64,000 bases of DNA from Sphingomonadales bacterium. Its GTDB lineage: Bacteria; Bacteroidota; Bacteroidia; Flavobacteriales_D; Crocinitomicaceae. The stretch covers positions 111,801 to 175,800 of the forward strand of contig VHBC01000003.1 of NCBI GenBank assembly GCA_016872115.1, read 5' to 3'. The first letter of the stretch is position 1; the number at the start of each line of letters is the position of its first letter. Under the pieces are notes generated by a model. That model saw only the letters and a program-made list of their open reading frames with translations. It searched no databases and had not been told where the DNA came from. Shown one piece after another: positions 30,072-38,886 of the stretch. Made by a program: the position numbers and the translations under genes.

Positions 30072-32810
30072 TTAAAATTGTATTCCTAAATTGATATTGA
30101 AGCGCAAGCCTTGGCCAAACATAACTGTTGCCGAACGCGCATCGAATTGATCATAGATGCCATTTGCATTATTGATGGCATCCGAGATAAAAGAAGTATT
30201 GAGTAAATTGGTTATGGCAAAACCAGCACTAAATTGCTTGTAACGGTAGCCGCCAAAAAGATTAACGAGGGAGTAAGCAGGTATTTTCCAGGAATCGCGT
30301 CCACCATTGATGCCTTGAAGTGAGAAGGGATCAAAGTTGGCGTAATAGCGATCAAAGTACTGGCCCTGAATTTTGATGTAGCTATTCTTAAAGGGTTCAT
30401 AGCGAAGTCCTGCAGCCAACGCCGTTTGAGCGGCATCACCAACGTGAACGCCTTTGGCATCGAAGGTAAATTCTAAAGAATCGTATTGCGGAATGAAGAC
30501 GGTTTTGCTTGAGTTCCAAATCCAGTTACCAATAGAAAACATGAATTCGAAGGAAAGTTTTGAATTGATTTCCCAAGCGATGTCGATCTCTTGACCTATG
30601 TGAATGGCATCCATACCGTTAATGTTTACACGTATGAATTCTGTTGGGTCATTAGGGTCTGGGACGGCAACACCATAAGGAAAAGGTTTGTTTTTCCAAT
30701 TCGTAAAGTAGGCGTTGTAATTGACGCCAAAATGTTTGTTGGTGTAGTGATAGCCACCCTCTGCAGCGTAAATGATTTCATTGACGATTTCTCCAAAGAA
30801 AGAATTGGTATTGTTGTCTATGACATTCGAAAATTGAGGGGTGCGATTGAGGTAACCCAAATTGCAATAGACATCTTGGTATTTCCCAATTTTGTGTCTT
30901 AGACCACCTTTAATGGTAAGGCCTGGGATGTATTTCCAAGGTGTTTGGTAGTAGCTAAGACCAGCATAACCGGCATGGTAAGTTTGGCCGTTGTATTGGA
31001 TGGTGTCTAAAGCACCAATTCTGAGAATGGTGTCGCCGAGGTCCAACACTTTTCGTTGGAAATAGTCAATGCCTTTGTAACCGTTGAGAATACTCGACAT
31101 ATTAATGAACCAATTAACGTGCTCGCCATTGTGTTCAACTTGACCAAAAAGACCTGCATAAGTTACCACGCCATCGCGATCCGCATTGAAGGTGTTTTTG
31201 GCAATTTTGTCCCCGACGCGTTGCATGGGGTCGGCATCATTGAAATCGGCGGTGCTTACAAAATAGTCGGCACCGAGTAAGTTGGTGATCACTTGGTAAT
31301 GCCTGCCCTCGTAGTAGCGAAAATCAAGTCCACCAGAAAAATTGGTTTTTTTCGAGTATTGATAATTGAATTGCCCAAGATAACCCACCCAAAAATGGTT
31401 GTTCATACTCGCCAACAAAATTTGACTTGCCTTGATTTCCGTGGGCGAGTAGAGTGGGTCAATATTAGGTGTACCGAATAAAGAATTGACTGTGTTTTCA
31501 GTAATCATTTGGTCCCAATCGATATTGGAATTGCTGTCTCTAAGTACAGCAGAAGAGTTGAAAATACTCGTTCCGCCGCCGCGGCCTATAGAGAGATACG
31601 CTAAATTGGAGATATCGAGTTTGTCGTTGACAGACCAAAAATCTTTTAAAGTAATTTGAGGTTTGTTGTAAAAATTACGACGTTCGTTGAGAATTTCTTG
31701 TTGACCTGCATCATTTGTAACATAGCCCCAATGTTGATTGTAGCGGATGCCCATGTCGTTTAAGGCCATTGTTGAATCATATGGAATTCCCAATTGTTGC
31801 GATCGGGAAGCGTCCCAATATTGAATGCCCTGATTCCAAGATCTCTGACCATGCTGCTGCGGGGCTGCGAATGCGGAAAGTGTGATCAGATGTTTTTCAA
31901 GGCGTTTGGAGATTTTGGTGTAACCGAAGAAGCCTTGTGTTGGTGTGCCATCAACCCATCCTTGACCTTGTTTGTAGGAGGCAGAAAAAGTGAGTCCCCA
32001 ACCAGATTTAGTCATGCCGGTGTTGTACGATAGCGAACTGCGCAGAAAATTCCCCGTTGCGTATTCTTGTTTGAAACTCCCGCCTTTTTTGGTACCCACC
32101 CCTTGTGTGATGATATTGATGGTGCCTCCGATTGATGGCATGGCAATTTTGGTAGCACCCAAACCGCGTTGAACCTGCATTTGGGACGTGATAGCGTCTA
32201 AACCAAACCAGTTTGACCAGTAAACAGCGCCATTCTCCATGTCATTTACAGGAACGCCATCGATCATGACACCTACATTTCGTTGGTCAAAACCGCGCAC
32301 ATTGATTCGCGCATCGCCATCGCCGCCTCCTTGAGTAGTTGCGTACACGCCTGCTGTTCCGTTCAATAACATCGGAAGATCGCGTGAGGCAAGTTCTTCG
32401 GTGATTTTTTTGGTGTCAATTTTAGTGACAGCAACCGGTACGTTTTGTCCTTTGACTAAGTTTCCTATGACGCGAATTTCACGAACTTCTTGAGTCGGTC
32501 GGATCGTAAAGTTCTGGGTAAAACTAGCTTGACTAAGTATTACGTTATGACTAACGGTATCGGTCAGGGGTAAGGAAAACACGATTTTGTATTGACCGTA
32601 AGGAACACCTTCAAAACGGTAGATGCCGTTATCGTCGGTGGCTTTGCGTGCGATGATCTGTGTTGCATTACTTAACGTGATTTTCGCACCAGCAACTGGG
32701 ATGTCTCCTGGTGTCATAAGTGCAACACCGGAAATAGAACCTTTCTGCTGACTAAGAGCCAACCTTGGCAACGCTACAAAGAGTAACGCAAGACAACAAA
32801 AACGCAACAT
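30072..32810 (-). CDS. TonB-dependent receptor with N-terminal carboxypeptidase-like domain
   Basis: GSISGVALMTPGDIPVAGAKITLSNATQ..., plug NVRGFDQRNVGVMIDGVPVNDMENGAVYWSNW, C-terminal barrel FGGYRYKQFSAGFAITNLLNTSF. Confidence 0.93.
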   Translation of the reverse strand: MLRFCCLALLFVALPRLALSQQKGSISGVALMTPGDIPVAGAKITLSNATQIIARKATDDNGIYRFEGVPYGQYKIVFSLPLTDTVSHNVILSQASFTQNFTIRPTQEVREIRVIGNLVKGQNVPVAVTKIDTKKITEELASRDLPMLLNGTAGVYATTQGGGDGDARINVRGFDQRNVGVMIDGVPVNDMENGAVYWSNWFGLDAITSQMQVQRGLGATKIAMPSIGGTINIITQGVGTKKGGSFKQEYATGNFLRSSLSYNTGMTKSGWGLTFSASYKQGQGWVDGTPTQGFFGYTKISKRLEKHLITLSAFAAPQQHGQRSWNQGIQYWDASRSQQLGIPYDSTMALNDMGIRYNQHWGYVTNDAGQQEILNERRNFYNKPQITLKDFWSVNDKLDISNLAYLSIGRGGGTSIFNSSAVLRDSNSNIDWDQMITENTVNSLFGTPNIDPLYSPTEIKASQILLASMNNHFWVGYLGQFNYQYSKKTNFSGGLDFRYYEGRHYQVITNLLGADYFVSTADFNDADPMQRVGDKIAKNTFNADRDGVVTYAGLFGQVEHNGEHVNWFINMSSILNGYKGIDYFQRKVLDLGDTILRIGALDTIQYNGQTYHAGYAGLSYYQTPWKYIPGLTIKGGLRHKIGKYQDVYCNLGYLNRTPQFSNVIDNNTNSFFGEIVNEIIYAAEGGYHYTNKHFGVNYNAYFTNWKNKPFPYGVAVPDPNDPTEFIRVNINGMDAIHIGQEIDIAWEINSKLSFEFMFSIGNWIWNSSKTVFIPQYDSLEFTFDAKGVHVGDAAQTALAAGLRYEPFKNSYIKIQGQYFDRYYANFDPFSLQGINGGRDSWKIPAYSLVNLFGGYRYKQFSAGFAITNLLNTSFISDAINNANGIYDQFDARSATVMFGQGLRFNINLGIQF

Positions 32811-33872
32811 TTAGCGAATAATTACTTTGTGTAAAGTCTGCTCGCCAGCGTTATTAGTTAGGCGAAGGAAATACACACCTTGTAAGTTATTGAGATCGAG
32901 TTCGACAACCGATTGAGTTGCAGAGATTTGTAACTCTTTAACTTGCTGTCCAAGTGCTGAAATAACTTGGATTTTTCGCAAATCGTTTTGTGTTTTAACG
33001 AACACTAAACCGTTGCTTGGATTAGGATAAACACTAGGTAACAATTTAGCTGCTTCGTTGACGCTGATATTGTTGCAATTGCATTCGTGACTACCCAATG
33101 AAGACCAGTTTCCGTCGAGGATGGGATTTCCGCTGGTTCCAAATAGGGTGTCGCCATTTGCGTCAAGGCGCACAATGACAGGTGGAATGCTGTCCCATTC
33201 AAGAAGTGGATCGAAGAAAGATGGATTGCTAGTTTGACCTTTAAGGATGGCCGGCTTGCGAATCATACTGTGGTCTTTGGTGATGAGCACACCCAAACCT
33301 GTGCTGTAAGGAAATTGTGAAGACCAAGCGCCGTCGTTACCTGAACTGGTTCCGGTTTCATTGGCAGGGTTTTCACCAATTTTACCAAAAACGTCAACAA
33401 TGGCAAATCCAGTAACGTTTGTGGCGTTGATCACGGATGTTGGAGAAGCAGGAAGAGAGCCTTTTGCTAACAAAACAGCATCGTTACCATTCCAATACCA
33501 TGCATTGGAAACGTTGTAGTCTTGACAATAAAAGCCATCGGCACGCGCTTGAAGTGAATCCCAAACTGGCGCTTCTTGACCGGTTCCGTTGGGATCTAAT
33601 TTTTGAATAACGCCTACATAAACTCCTTTTGCAGGAATTGTACCGCTTAGTTGAATGGAATTAGCGACAGTTGCCGAAGTGGCGCCGTTAGAGTAGCGGC
33701 TAACGAAATAACCCGATAAATCAATAGGATTGTTTGTAGGGTTGTAAATCTCTAGCGCTTTATTGTTAGACCAACCTTCGACATATTCCGAAATGAAGAG
33801 TTCGTTACAGGTATTTTGCGCAAATGAAGACATTGCCGCAACAAAAGATAAATAAAGTAAAGTTTGCTTCAT
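32811..33872 (-). CDS. Lamin-tail-domain secreted protein with T9SS type A sorting domain
   Basis: Signal peptide, CNELFISEYVEGWSNNKALEIYNPTNNPIDLSGYFVSRYSNG (LTD), C-terminal VYPNPSNGLVFVKTQNDLRKIQVISALGQQVKEL. Start re-placed at MKQTLLYL. Confidence 0.88.
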   Translation of the reverse strand: MKQTLLYLSFVAAMSSFAQNTCNELFISEYVEGWSNNKALEIYNPTNNPIDLSGYFVSRYSNGATSATVANSIQLSGTIPAKGVYVGVIQKLDPNGTGQEAPVWDSLQARADGFYCQDYNVSNAWYWNGNDAVLLAKGSLPASPTSVINATNVTGFAIVDVFGKIGENPANETGTSSGNDGAWSSQFPYSTGLGVLITKDHSMIRKPAILKGQTSNPSFFDPLLEWDSIPPVIVRLDANGDTLFGTSGNPILDGNWSSLGSHECNCNNISVNEAAKLLPSVYPNPSNGLVFVKTQNDLRKIQVISALGQQVKELQISATQSVVELDLNNLQGVYFLRLTNNAGEQTLHKVIIR

Positions 33873-34074
33873 GATGTTAGTTTTGTTTAACTGACAATCA
33901 GCTGTATTTAATTGATGTTTACTTATGGTTTCGGCCATTTGAGGCGTCAAGGAGGTCATAAATAAACTAGAACAAAATTAAGTATTTTCTATGAACAGCG
34001 AAAAACTTTTTGTAAAACTAAAATGAATTTATTGTGAAGTGATAATGCCTCAAATTTCACACGAGAAATCTACT

Positions 34075-34082
34075 TAACTTTG
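34075..34082 (+). promoter_or_regulatory. -7 element TAACTTTG for the S9 peptidase
   Basis: TAnnTTTG match 17 nt before the ATG at 34100. Confidence 0.45.
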
Positions 34083-34099
34083 GGTTTCAATTTTTTACA

Positions 34100-36262
34100 A
34101 TGAAATCACTGCTCAGCGCCATCCTATTGACCTTATCATCCAACTTTATTCTAGCTCAAAATTTAAGTGTGGAGCGCATTTGGCGCAATTATGAATTTAC
34201 TACTAAGAGTGCAGGCGCATATCAGATGCTTCAGGATGGTCAGCATTATGTTGAATGGGGTGGAAATGGTAATTTGGTGAAAGGCGATCTTTCAGATGAT
34301 GCCAAAAACAAAGAAATACTCATTCCTGGTTCTACCCTTGTCTGGAACGACAAACCAATTGAAGTTGCCGGCTTCGAATTCAATGCAAGTGAAGACAAAG
34401 TCTTGCTTTGGACCGCACCTAAGGCAATATACCGTAGAAGTTTTGAAGCTTTTTATTTTTTATACGACCTCAATTCAAAAAAACTAGAGGCATTGGACGC
34501 AGATCATGCGCCACAAACATTGGCTGAATATAGTCCAGACGGCACCAGCGTGTCCTATATTCACGGCAATGATATTTTTATAAAAGAGTTAAGGTCAGGA
34601 AAAGTGACCAAAGTAACCCAAGATGGCAAACGCAACAAAATTATCAACGGCACCACCGATTGGGTTTATGAAGAAGAGTTTGCCATCACCAAAGCGTATT
34701 GTTGGTCTCCGGACAGTAAATATCTAGCGTTCTTAAAATTTGATGAGCGCGAGGTCCCTGAATTTCAAATGGCCATGTATGGACAACTTTACCCTGAGCA
34801 TTATACTTATAAATACCCAAAAGCTGGCGAGTTGAACAGTAAGGTGACACTTCATATAGTCGACCTTAAAAGTTTGAAAATTCAAGGGGTCGAAGTCGGA
34901 ATTTACGAATATATTCCACGCTTGAATTGGTCTTCAAAAGCCAATCAATTGGTTGTGCAAACAATGAACCGACACCAGAACGAGCTCAATTATTGGCTAG
35001 TAGACGCCACACAAAAACATTTCAAAACCACTAAGTTTTTTACAGAGACTTCAACGACATATATCGATGTAGACAACAATTTATTGGTACTTCAAGATGG
35101 AAAATCGATTCTACGAACCAGCGAATCGAGCGGATTCAATCATATTTATAAGCTGGGGTTTGACGGATCCACAACGCCCATCACGAAAGGCGATTGGGAT
35201 GTCATTGAATTTTTGGGTTTTGACGAGCAAACACAAACCATTTACTATTCGAGTGCCGAGCTAGGTGCTATTTATAAGTCGGTATACAGTATTCAGATCG
35301 ATGGATCTCAAAAAAAGAACTTAACTGCAGCGCTTGGTTACAACAATGCCACATTTTTAAATGGAATGAAATACTTCATTCATACGTATTCGAATGCCAA
35401 CACACCTCCAGTTATCTGTTTGCGAAAGTCAAATGGTGAATTTGTGAAGACTCTAGAGGAAAATACGGCACTTTTGGATAAAATGAGAAATGAAAAGTTG
35501 AGTCCAAGAGTTTTCATATCCATACCTACACCAAGTGTAATTCTGAATGCATCTTTAATTTATCCGGTGAGCTATGATCCGACCAAAAAATATCCGGTTT
35601 TTGTCAATGTCTACGGTGGACCCGGGCACAACGAAGTGCTTGATTGCTGGGATGGCAACGATTACTTTTTTCACAACTTGCTGGCGCAAGATGGCTACAT
35701 GGTCTTGAGCATAGACCCAAGAGGAACCCAATACCGCGGTGCAGATTTTAAAAAGTCGACTTATTTACAATTAGGTAAGCTCGAGATTCAAGATGTTGTT
35801 GAGGCTACAAAAGTTTTTGCACAGCGTTCAGATGTGGATGCCTCTCGCCTAGGAATCATGGGCTGGAGCTACGGCGGATTTATGTCCTCGTTAGCAATGA
35901 CTAAAGGAAATGGTCTATTTAAGGTTGGAATTGCAGTTGCGCCAGTTACCAATTGGCGATTTTATGACAATATATATACGGAGCGCTTCATGCGCACGCC
36001 CCAAGAAAATGCCAAAGGCTACGACGATAATTCGCCGATCAATTTTGCCAAAGATCTTCAGGGTAAATATTTCTTGATTCATGGCGCGGCCGATGACAAC
36101 GTTCATTATCAAAATTCAATGGAAATGATCAGTGCGCTCGTCAAAGCAAATAAACAATTCGATTTATTTATTTATCCGAATAAGAATCACGGTATTTACG
36201 GAGGAAACACCCGCAACCATTTATTCAATATGATTCATGACTATATTTTGAAAGAACTTTAA
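34100..36262 (+). CDS. S9 family prolyl peptidase (dipeptidyl peptidase IV type)
   Basis: DWVYEEEFAITKAYCWSPDSKYLAFLKFDEREVPEF, GWSYGGFMSSLAMTK catalytic Ser, DDNVHYQNS, NHGIYGGNTRNHL. Confidence 0.94.
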   Translation: MKSLLSAILLTLSSNFILAQNLSVERIWRNYEFTTKSAGAYQMLQDGQHYVEWGGNGNLVKGDLSDDAKNKEILIPGSTLVWNDKPIEVAGFEFNASEDKVLLWTAPKAIYRRSFEAFYFLYDLNSKKLEALDADHAPQTLAEYSPDGTSVSYIHGNDIFIKELRSGKVTKVTQDGKRNKIINGTTDWVYEEEFAITKAYCWSPDSKYLAFLKFDEREVPEFQMAMYGQLYPEHYTYKYPKAGELNSKVTLHIVDLKSLKIQGVEVGIYEYIPRLNWSSKANQLVVQTMNRHQNELNYWLVDATQKHFKTTKFFTETSTTYIDVDNNLLVLQDGKSILRTSESSGFNHIYKLGFDGSTTPITKGDWDVIEFLGFDEQTQTIYYSSAELGAIYKSVYSIQIDGSQKKNLTAALGYNNATFLNGMKYFIHTYSNANTPPVICLRKSNGEFVKTLEENTALLDKMRNEKLSPRVFISIPTPSVILNASLIYPVSYDPTKKYPVFVNVYGGPGHNEVLDCWDGNDYFFHNLLAQDGYMVLSIDPRGTQYRGADFKKSTYLQLGKLEIQDVVEATKVFAQRSDVDASRLGIMGWSYGGFMSSLAMTKGNGLFKVGIAVAPVTNWRFYDNIYTERFMRTPQENAKGYDDNSPINFAKDLQGKYFLIHGAADDNVHYQNSMEMISALVKANKQFDLFIYPNKNHGIYGGNTRNHLFNMIHDYILKEL

Positions 36263-36365
36263 ATTTTAACGGTCATTAATTGTTTTTATTGAAGTTCTAT
36301 GCATAGCATTTAAGCATTCTTTTGTAATTTAGACACACATTTATCAAACGACATATTTCCATCAC

Positions 36366-37652
36366 ATGAGTGAAACAGCCAAAATCGAACTCGACGGCAA
36401 AATATACGAACTGCCAGTTTTCGTCGGTACCGAAAACGAAAAAGCAATTGACATCTCCAAATTGCGCGACCTCACCGGTTATGTTACCCTCGATACCGGA
36501 TACAAAAACACAGGTGCAACCAAAAGCGCCATTACTTTTCTTGATGGTGAAGAAGGTATTCTTCATTACCGTGGTTATTCTATTGAACAACTAGCTGAAA
36601 AAGCTGCTTTTATTGAGGTTGCTTACCTACTCATTTATGGAAATCTTCCAAATAAAGAAGAATTGCATGCTTTCCGACAGAGCATTTGCAAGCACACCTT
36701 GGTCCATGAAGACATGAAACAGTTTTTTGAAGCTTATCCTTCCAAAGCACACCCAATGGGAGTCTTGTCTTCAATGGTTGCTTCGTTGGCTACTTTCTAC
36801 CCAGAATCTTTGGACCCTAATCGTAGCCCAGAGGCCAAAAACCTCACCATTCATAGACTTTTAGCTAAATTACCAACGCTTGCTGCTTGGTCTTATAAAA
36901 ACCTCACTCGTCATCCATTCATGTATCCACGCAATGAATACGATTATTGCAAAAATTTCTTGTACATGATGTTTGCCATGCCCACAGAAGAATACCAAGT
37001 AGACCCGGTTGTTGTCGACGCATTCAATAAACTACTTATTTTACATGCCGACCACGAACAAAATTGTTCTACGTCTACGGTACGCATTGTTGGTTCTTCA
37101 AACGCTAATTTGTATTCTTCTGTTTCTGCCGGAATATCTGCACTTTGGGGCCCGCTACATGGTGGTGCTAACCAAGAAGTAATTGAAATGCTAGAGCGTA
37201 TCCACGCAGATGGCGGCAACGTCGACAAATGGGTTGCCAAGGCCAAAGACAAAGAAGATCCGTTCCGCCTCATGGGCTTTGGTCACCGCGTGTACAAGAA
37301 TTTCGATCCTCGTGCTAAGATCATTAAAAAAGCTTGCGACGACATCCTCGATAAACTAGGTGTAAACGACCCACTACTCGATATCGCCAAAAAGTTAGAA
37401 AAAGTGGCTCTCGAAGACGAATATTTCAAAGCGCGCAACTTGTATCCTAACGTCGATTTCTATTCCGGAATTATTTATAAAGCGCTTGGCATTCCAACCG
37501 AAATGTTTACCGTAATGTTTGCCATTGGACGCCTACCAGGTTGGATTGCCCAATGGAAAGAAATGACCGAAAACAAAGAGCCTATTGGTCGTCCACGTCA
37601 AATCTATACTGGTCAAACCAATCGTCAGTACGTTCCAGTTGAAGAACGCTAA
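36366..37652 (+). CDS. gltA: Citrate synthase
   Basis: ITFLDGEEGILHYRGYSIEQLAE, HADHEQNCSTSTVRIVGSS, GPLHGGANQEV, MGFGHRVYKNFDPRA. Confidence 0.97.
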   Translation: MSETAKIELDGKIYELPVFVGTENEKAIDISKLRDLTGYVTLDTGYKNTGATKSAITFLDGEEGILHYRGYSIEQLAEKAAFIEVAYLLIYGNLPNKEELHAFRQSICKHTLVHEDMKQFFEAYPSKAHPMGVLSSMVASLATFYPESLDPNRSPEAKNLTIHRLLAKLPTLAAWSYKNLTRHPFMYPRNEYDYCKNFLYMMFAMPTEEYQVDPVVVDAFNKLLILHADHEQNCSTSTVRIVGSSNANLYSSVSAGISALWGPLHGGANQEVIEMLERIHADGGNVDKWVAKAKDKEDPFRLMGFGHRVYKNFDPRAKIIKKACDDILDKLGVNDPLLDIAKKLEKVALEDEYFKARNLYPNVDFYSGIIYKALGIPTEMFTVMFAIGRLPGWIAQWKEMTENKEPIGRPRQIYTGQTNRQYVPVEER

Positions 37653-37674
37653 AACAAATACATCAGAATTCATC

Positions 37675-37702
37675 AAAAAGGCGCTCAATTGAGTGCCTTT
37701 TT
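37675..37702. terminator. Bidirectional terminator between gltA and the convergent methyltransferase gene
   Basis: AAAAAGGCGCTCAA-TTGAGTGCCTTTTT near-perfect inverted repeat with A and T flanks. Confidence 0.75.
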
Positions 37703-38848
37703 ACCTTCAAATAATTCGTATTTCCTGAATTCACACTCGATATCGCCATTGAAAACCCGGTGTTTGGCTGCGGCTTTGAGACCAATTGCATGAAAGCCTT
37801 CAAGGCTACCGCTAATGATACCCACTTTACTTGGTGCCATTTGGTGTTTGAGCCAAGAACCTAGATTGCCATAGAGTTCTTCGATATCCGTTGCCAAGCG
37901 CTCGTCGTAGGGCGGATTCGTTAAAATAAAGACAGGCGCCTCTACCTTGAGTTTGTCAAATGGGGCTGCCTGAATTTCTATAAACCTGCCAAAAGAGAAA
38001 GTCCTGAGATTGCGTCTGGCTTTGAGTACCATTTCGTCTGAGATATCTCCGCCTATCAGCTGGCAAGGCAACTGGCGCACAACGCGAGGTGCACTTTCAT
38101 AAATGGACTCCCAAAGTGCGGCGTCATAATTTTTGAGATTTTTAAATGCGAAGTGTTGTCGTTCAATATTACTTGGAATGCCTGTTGCCAGCAAGGCTGC
38201 TTCAGCCAGCAAGGTGCCCGATCCACAAAAAGGGTCCACTAAAGTTTGCTTGCGATCCCATCCCGACATGCGCACAAGACAAGCCGCAACAACTTCGTTG
38301 AGTGGGGCAGGGCCAACCGCTGTTCGGTAACCGCGTTGAAAAAGTGGCAAGCCACTTGTGTTGACAGAAATCGTTACTTCTTTGTCCTTGATATAAAGAT
38401 CAAAAAGTACGCTCGGCTTTTTTACATCAATATTTGGTCTTTCATCGGCCTTGCTTTTAAAGGTGTCGACGATCGCATCTTTGACCAATAAAAAAGGGTA
38501 ATGCGTATTTTTAAATATCGGTGAGAAAATAGCACCTTTGATTGCGAATGTTTTTTTCACATCGAAGAGCTCATGCCACTTGATGCGCAGTGCTCTTTTA
38601 TATAAATCTTCTTCGGACTGTATGTAGAAATGATCGATTTCAACCAATACGGCTATGGCACAGCGGCAATAAAGATTCAGTTTGTAAACGTCTGCCCAAG
38701 TGCCTTTGATTTGAACGGCGCGGTTCAAAAGTTCAGTTTCGGGATAGCCCAATTCTTTGAGTTCGTCGGCCAGTATGGACTCGAAGCCATAAAAACATTT
38801 GAGGGTAATCTTGAGTAGGGTTGTTTTTGAGCTCGGGGTTGGGTCCAT
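37685..38848 (-). CDS. THUMP-domain class I SAM-dependent RNA methyltransferase (RlmL N-terminal type)
   Basis: ITLKCFYGFESILADELKELGY, FQRGYRTAVGPAPLNEVVAACLVRMSGWD, LVDPFCGSGTLLAEAAL, FILTNPPYDERL. Confidence 0.9.
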   Translation of the reverse strand: MDPTPSSKTTLLKITLKCFYGFESILADELKELGYPETELLNRAVQIKGTWADVYKLNLYCRCAIAVLVEIDHFYIQSEEDLYKRALRIKWHELFDVKKTFAIKGAIFSPIFKNTHYPFLLVKDAIVDTFKSKADERPNIDVKKPSVLFDLYIKDKEVTISVNTSGLPLFQRGYRTAVGPAPLNEVVAACLVRMSGWDRKQTLVDPFCGSGTLLAEAALLATGIPSNIERQHFAFKNLKNYDAALWESIYESAPRVVRQLPCQLIGGDISDEMVLKARRNLRTFSFGRFIEIQAAPFDKLKVEAPVFILTNPPYDERLATDIEELYGNLGSWLKHQMAPSKVGIISGSLEGFHAIGLKAAAKHRVFNGDIECEFRKYELFEGKKALN

Positions 38849-38863
38849 TGTTTGGGGATTCGT

Positions 38864-38871
38864 TAACTTTG
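38864..38871 (+). promoter_or_regulatory. -7 element TAACTTTG for the patatin-like gene
   Basis: TAnnTTTG match; implies a start downstream of 38871 (TTG at 38887). Confidence 0.4.
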
Positions 38872-38886
38872 TACAAAAGAACAAAT

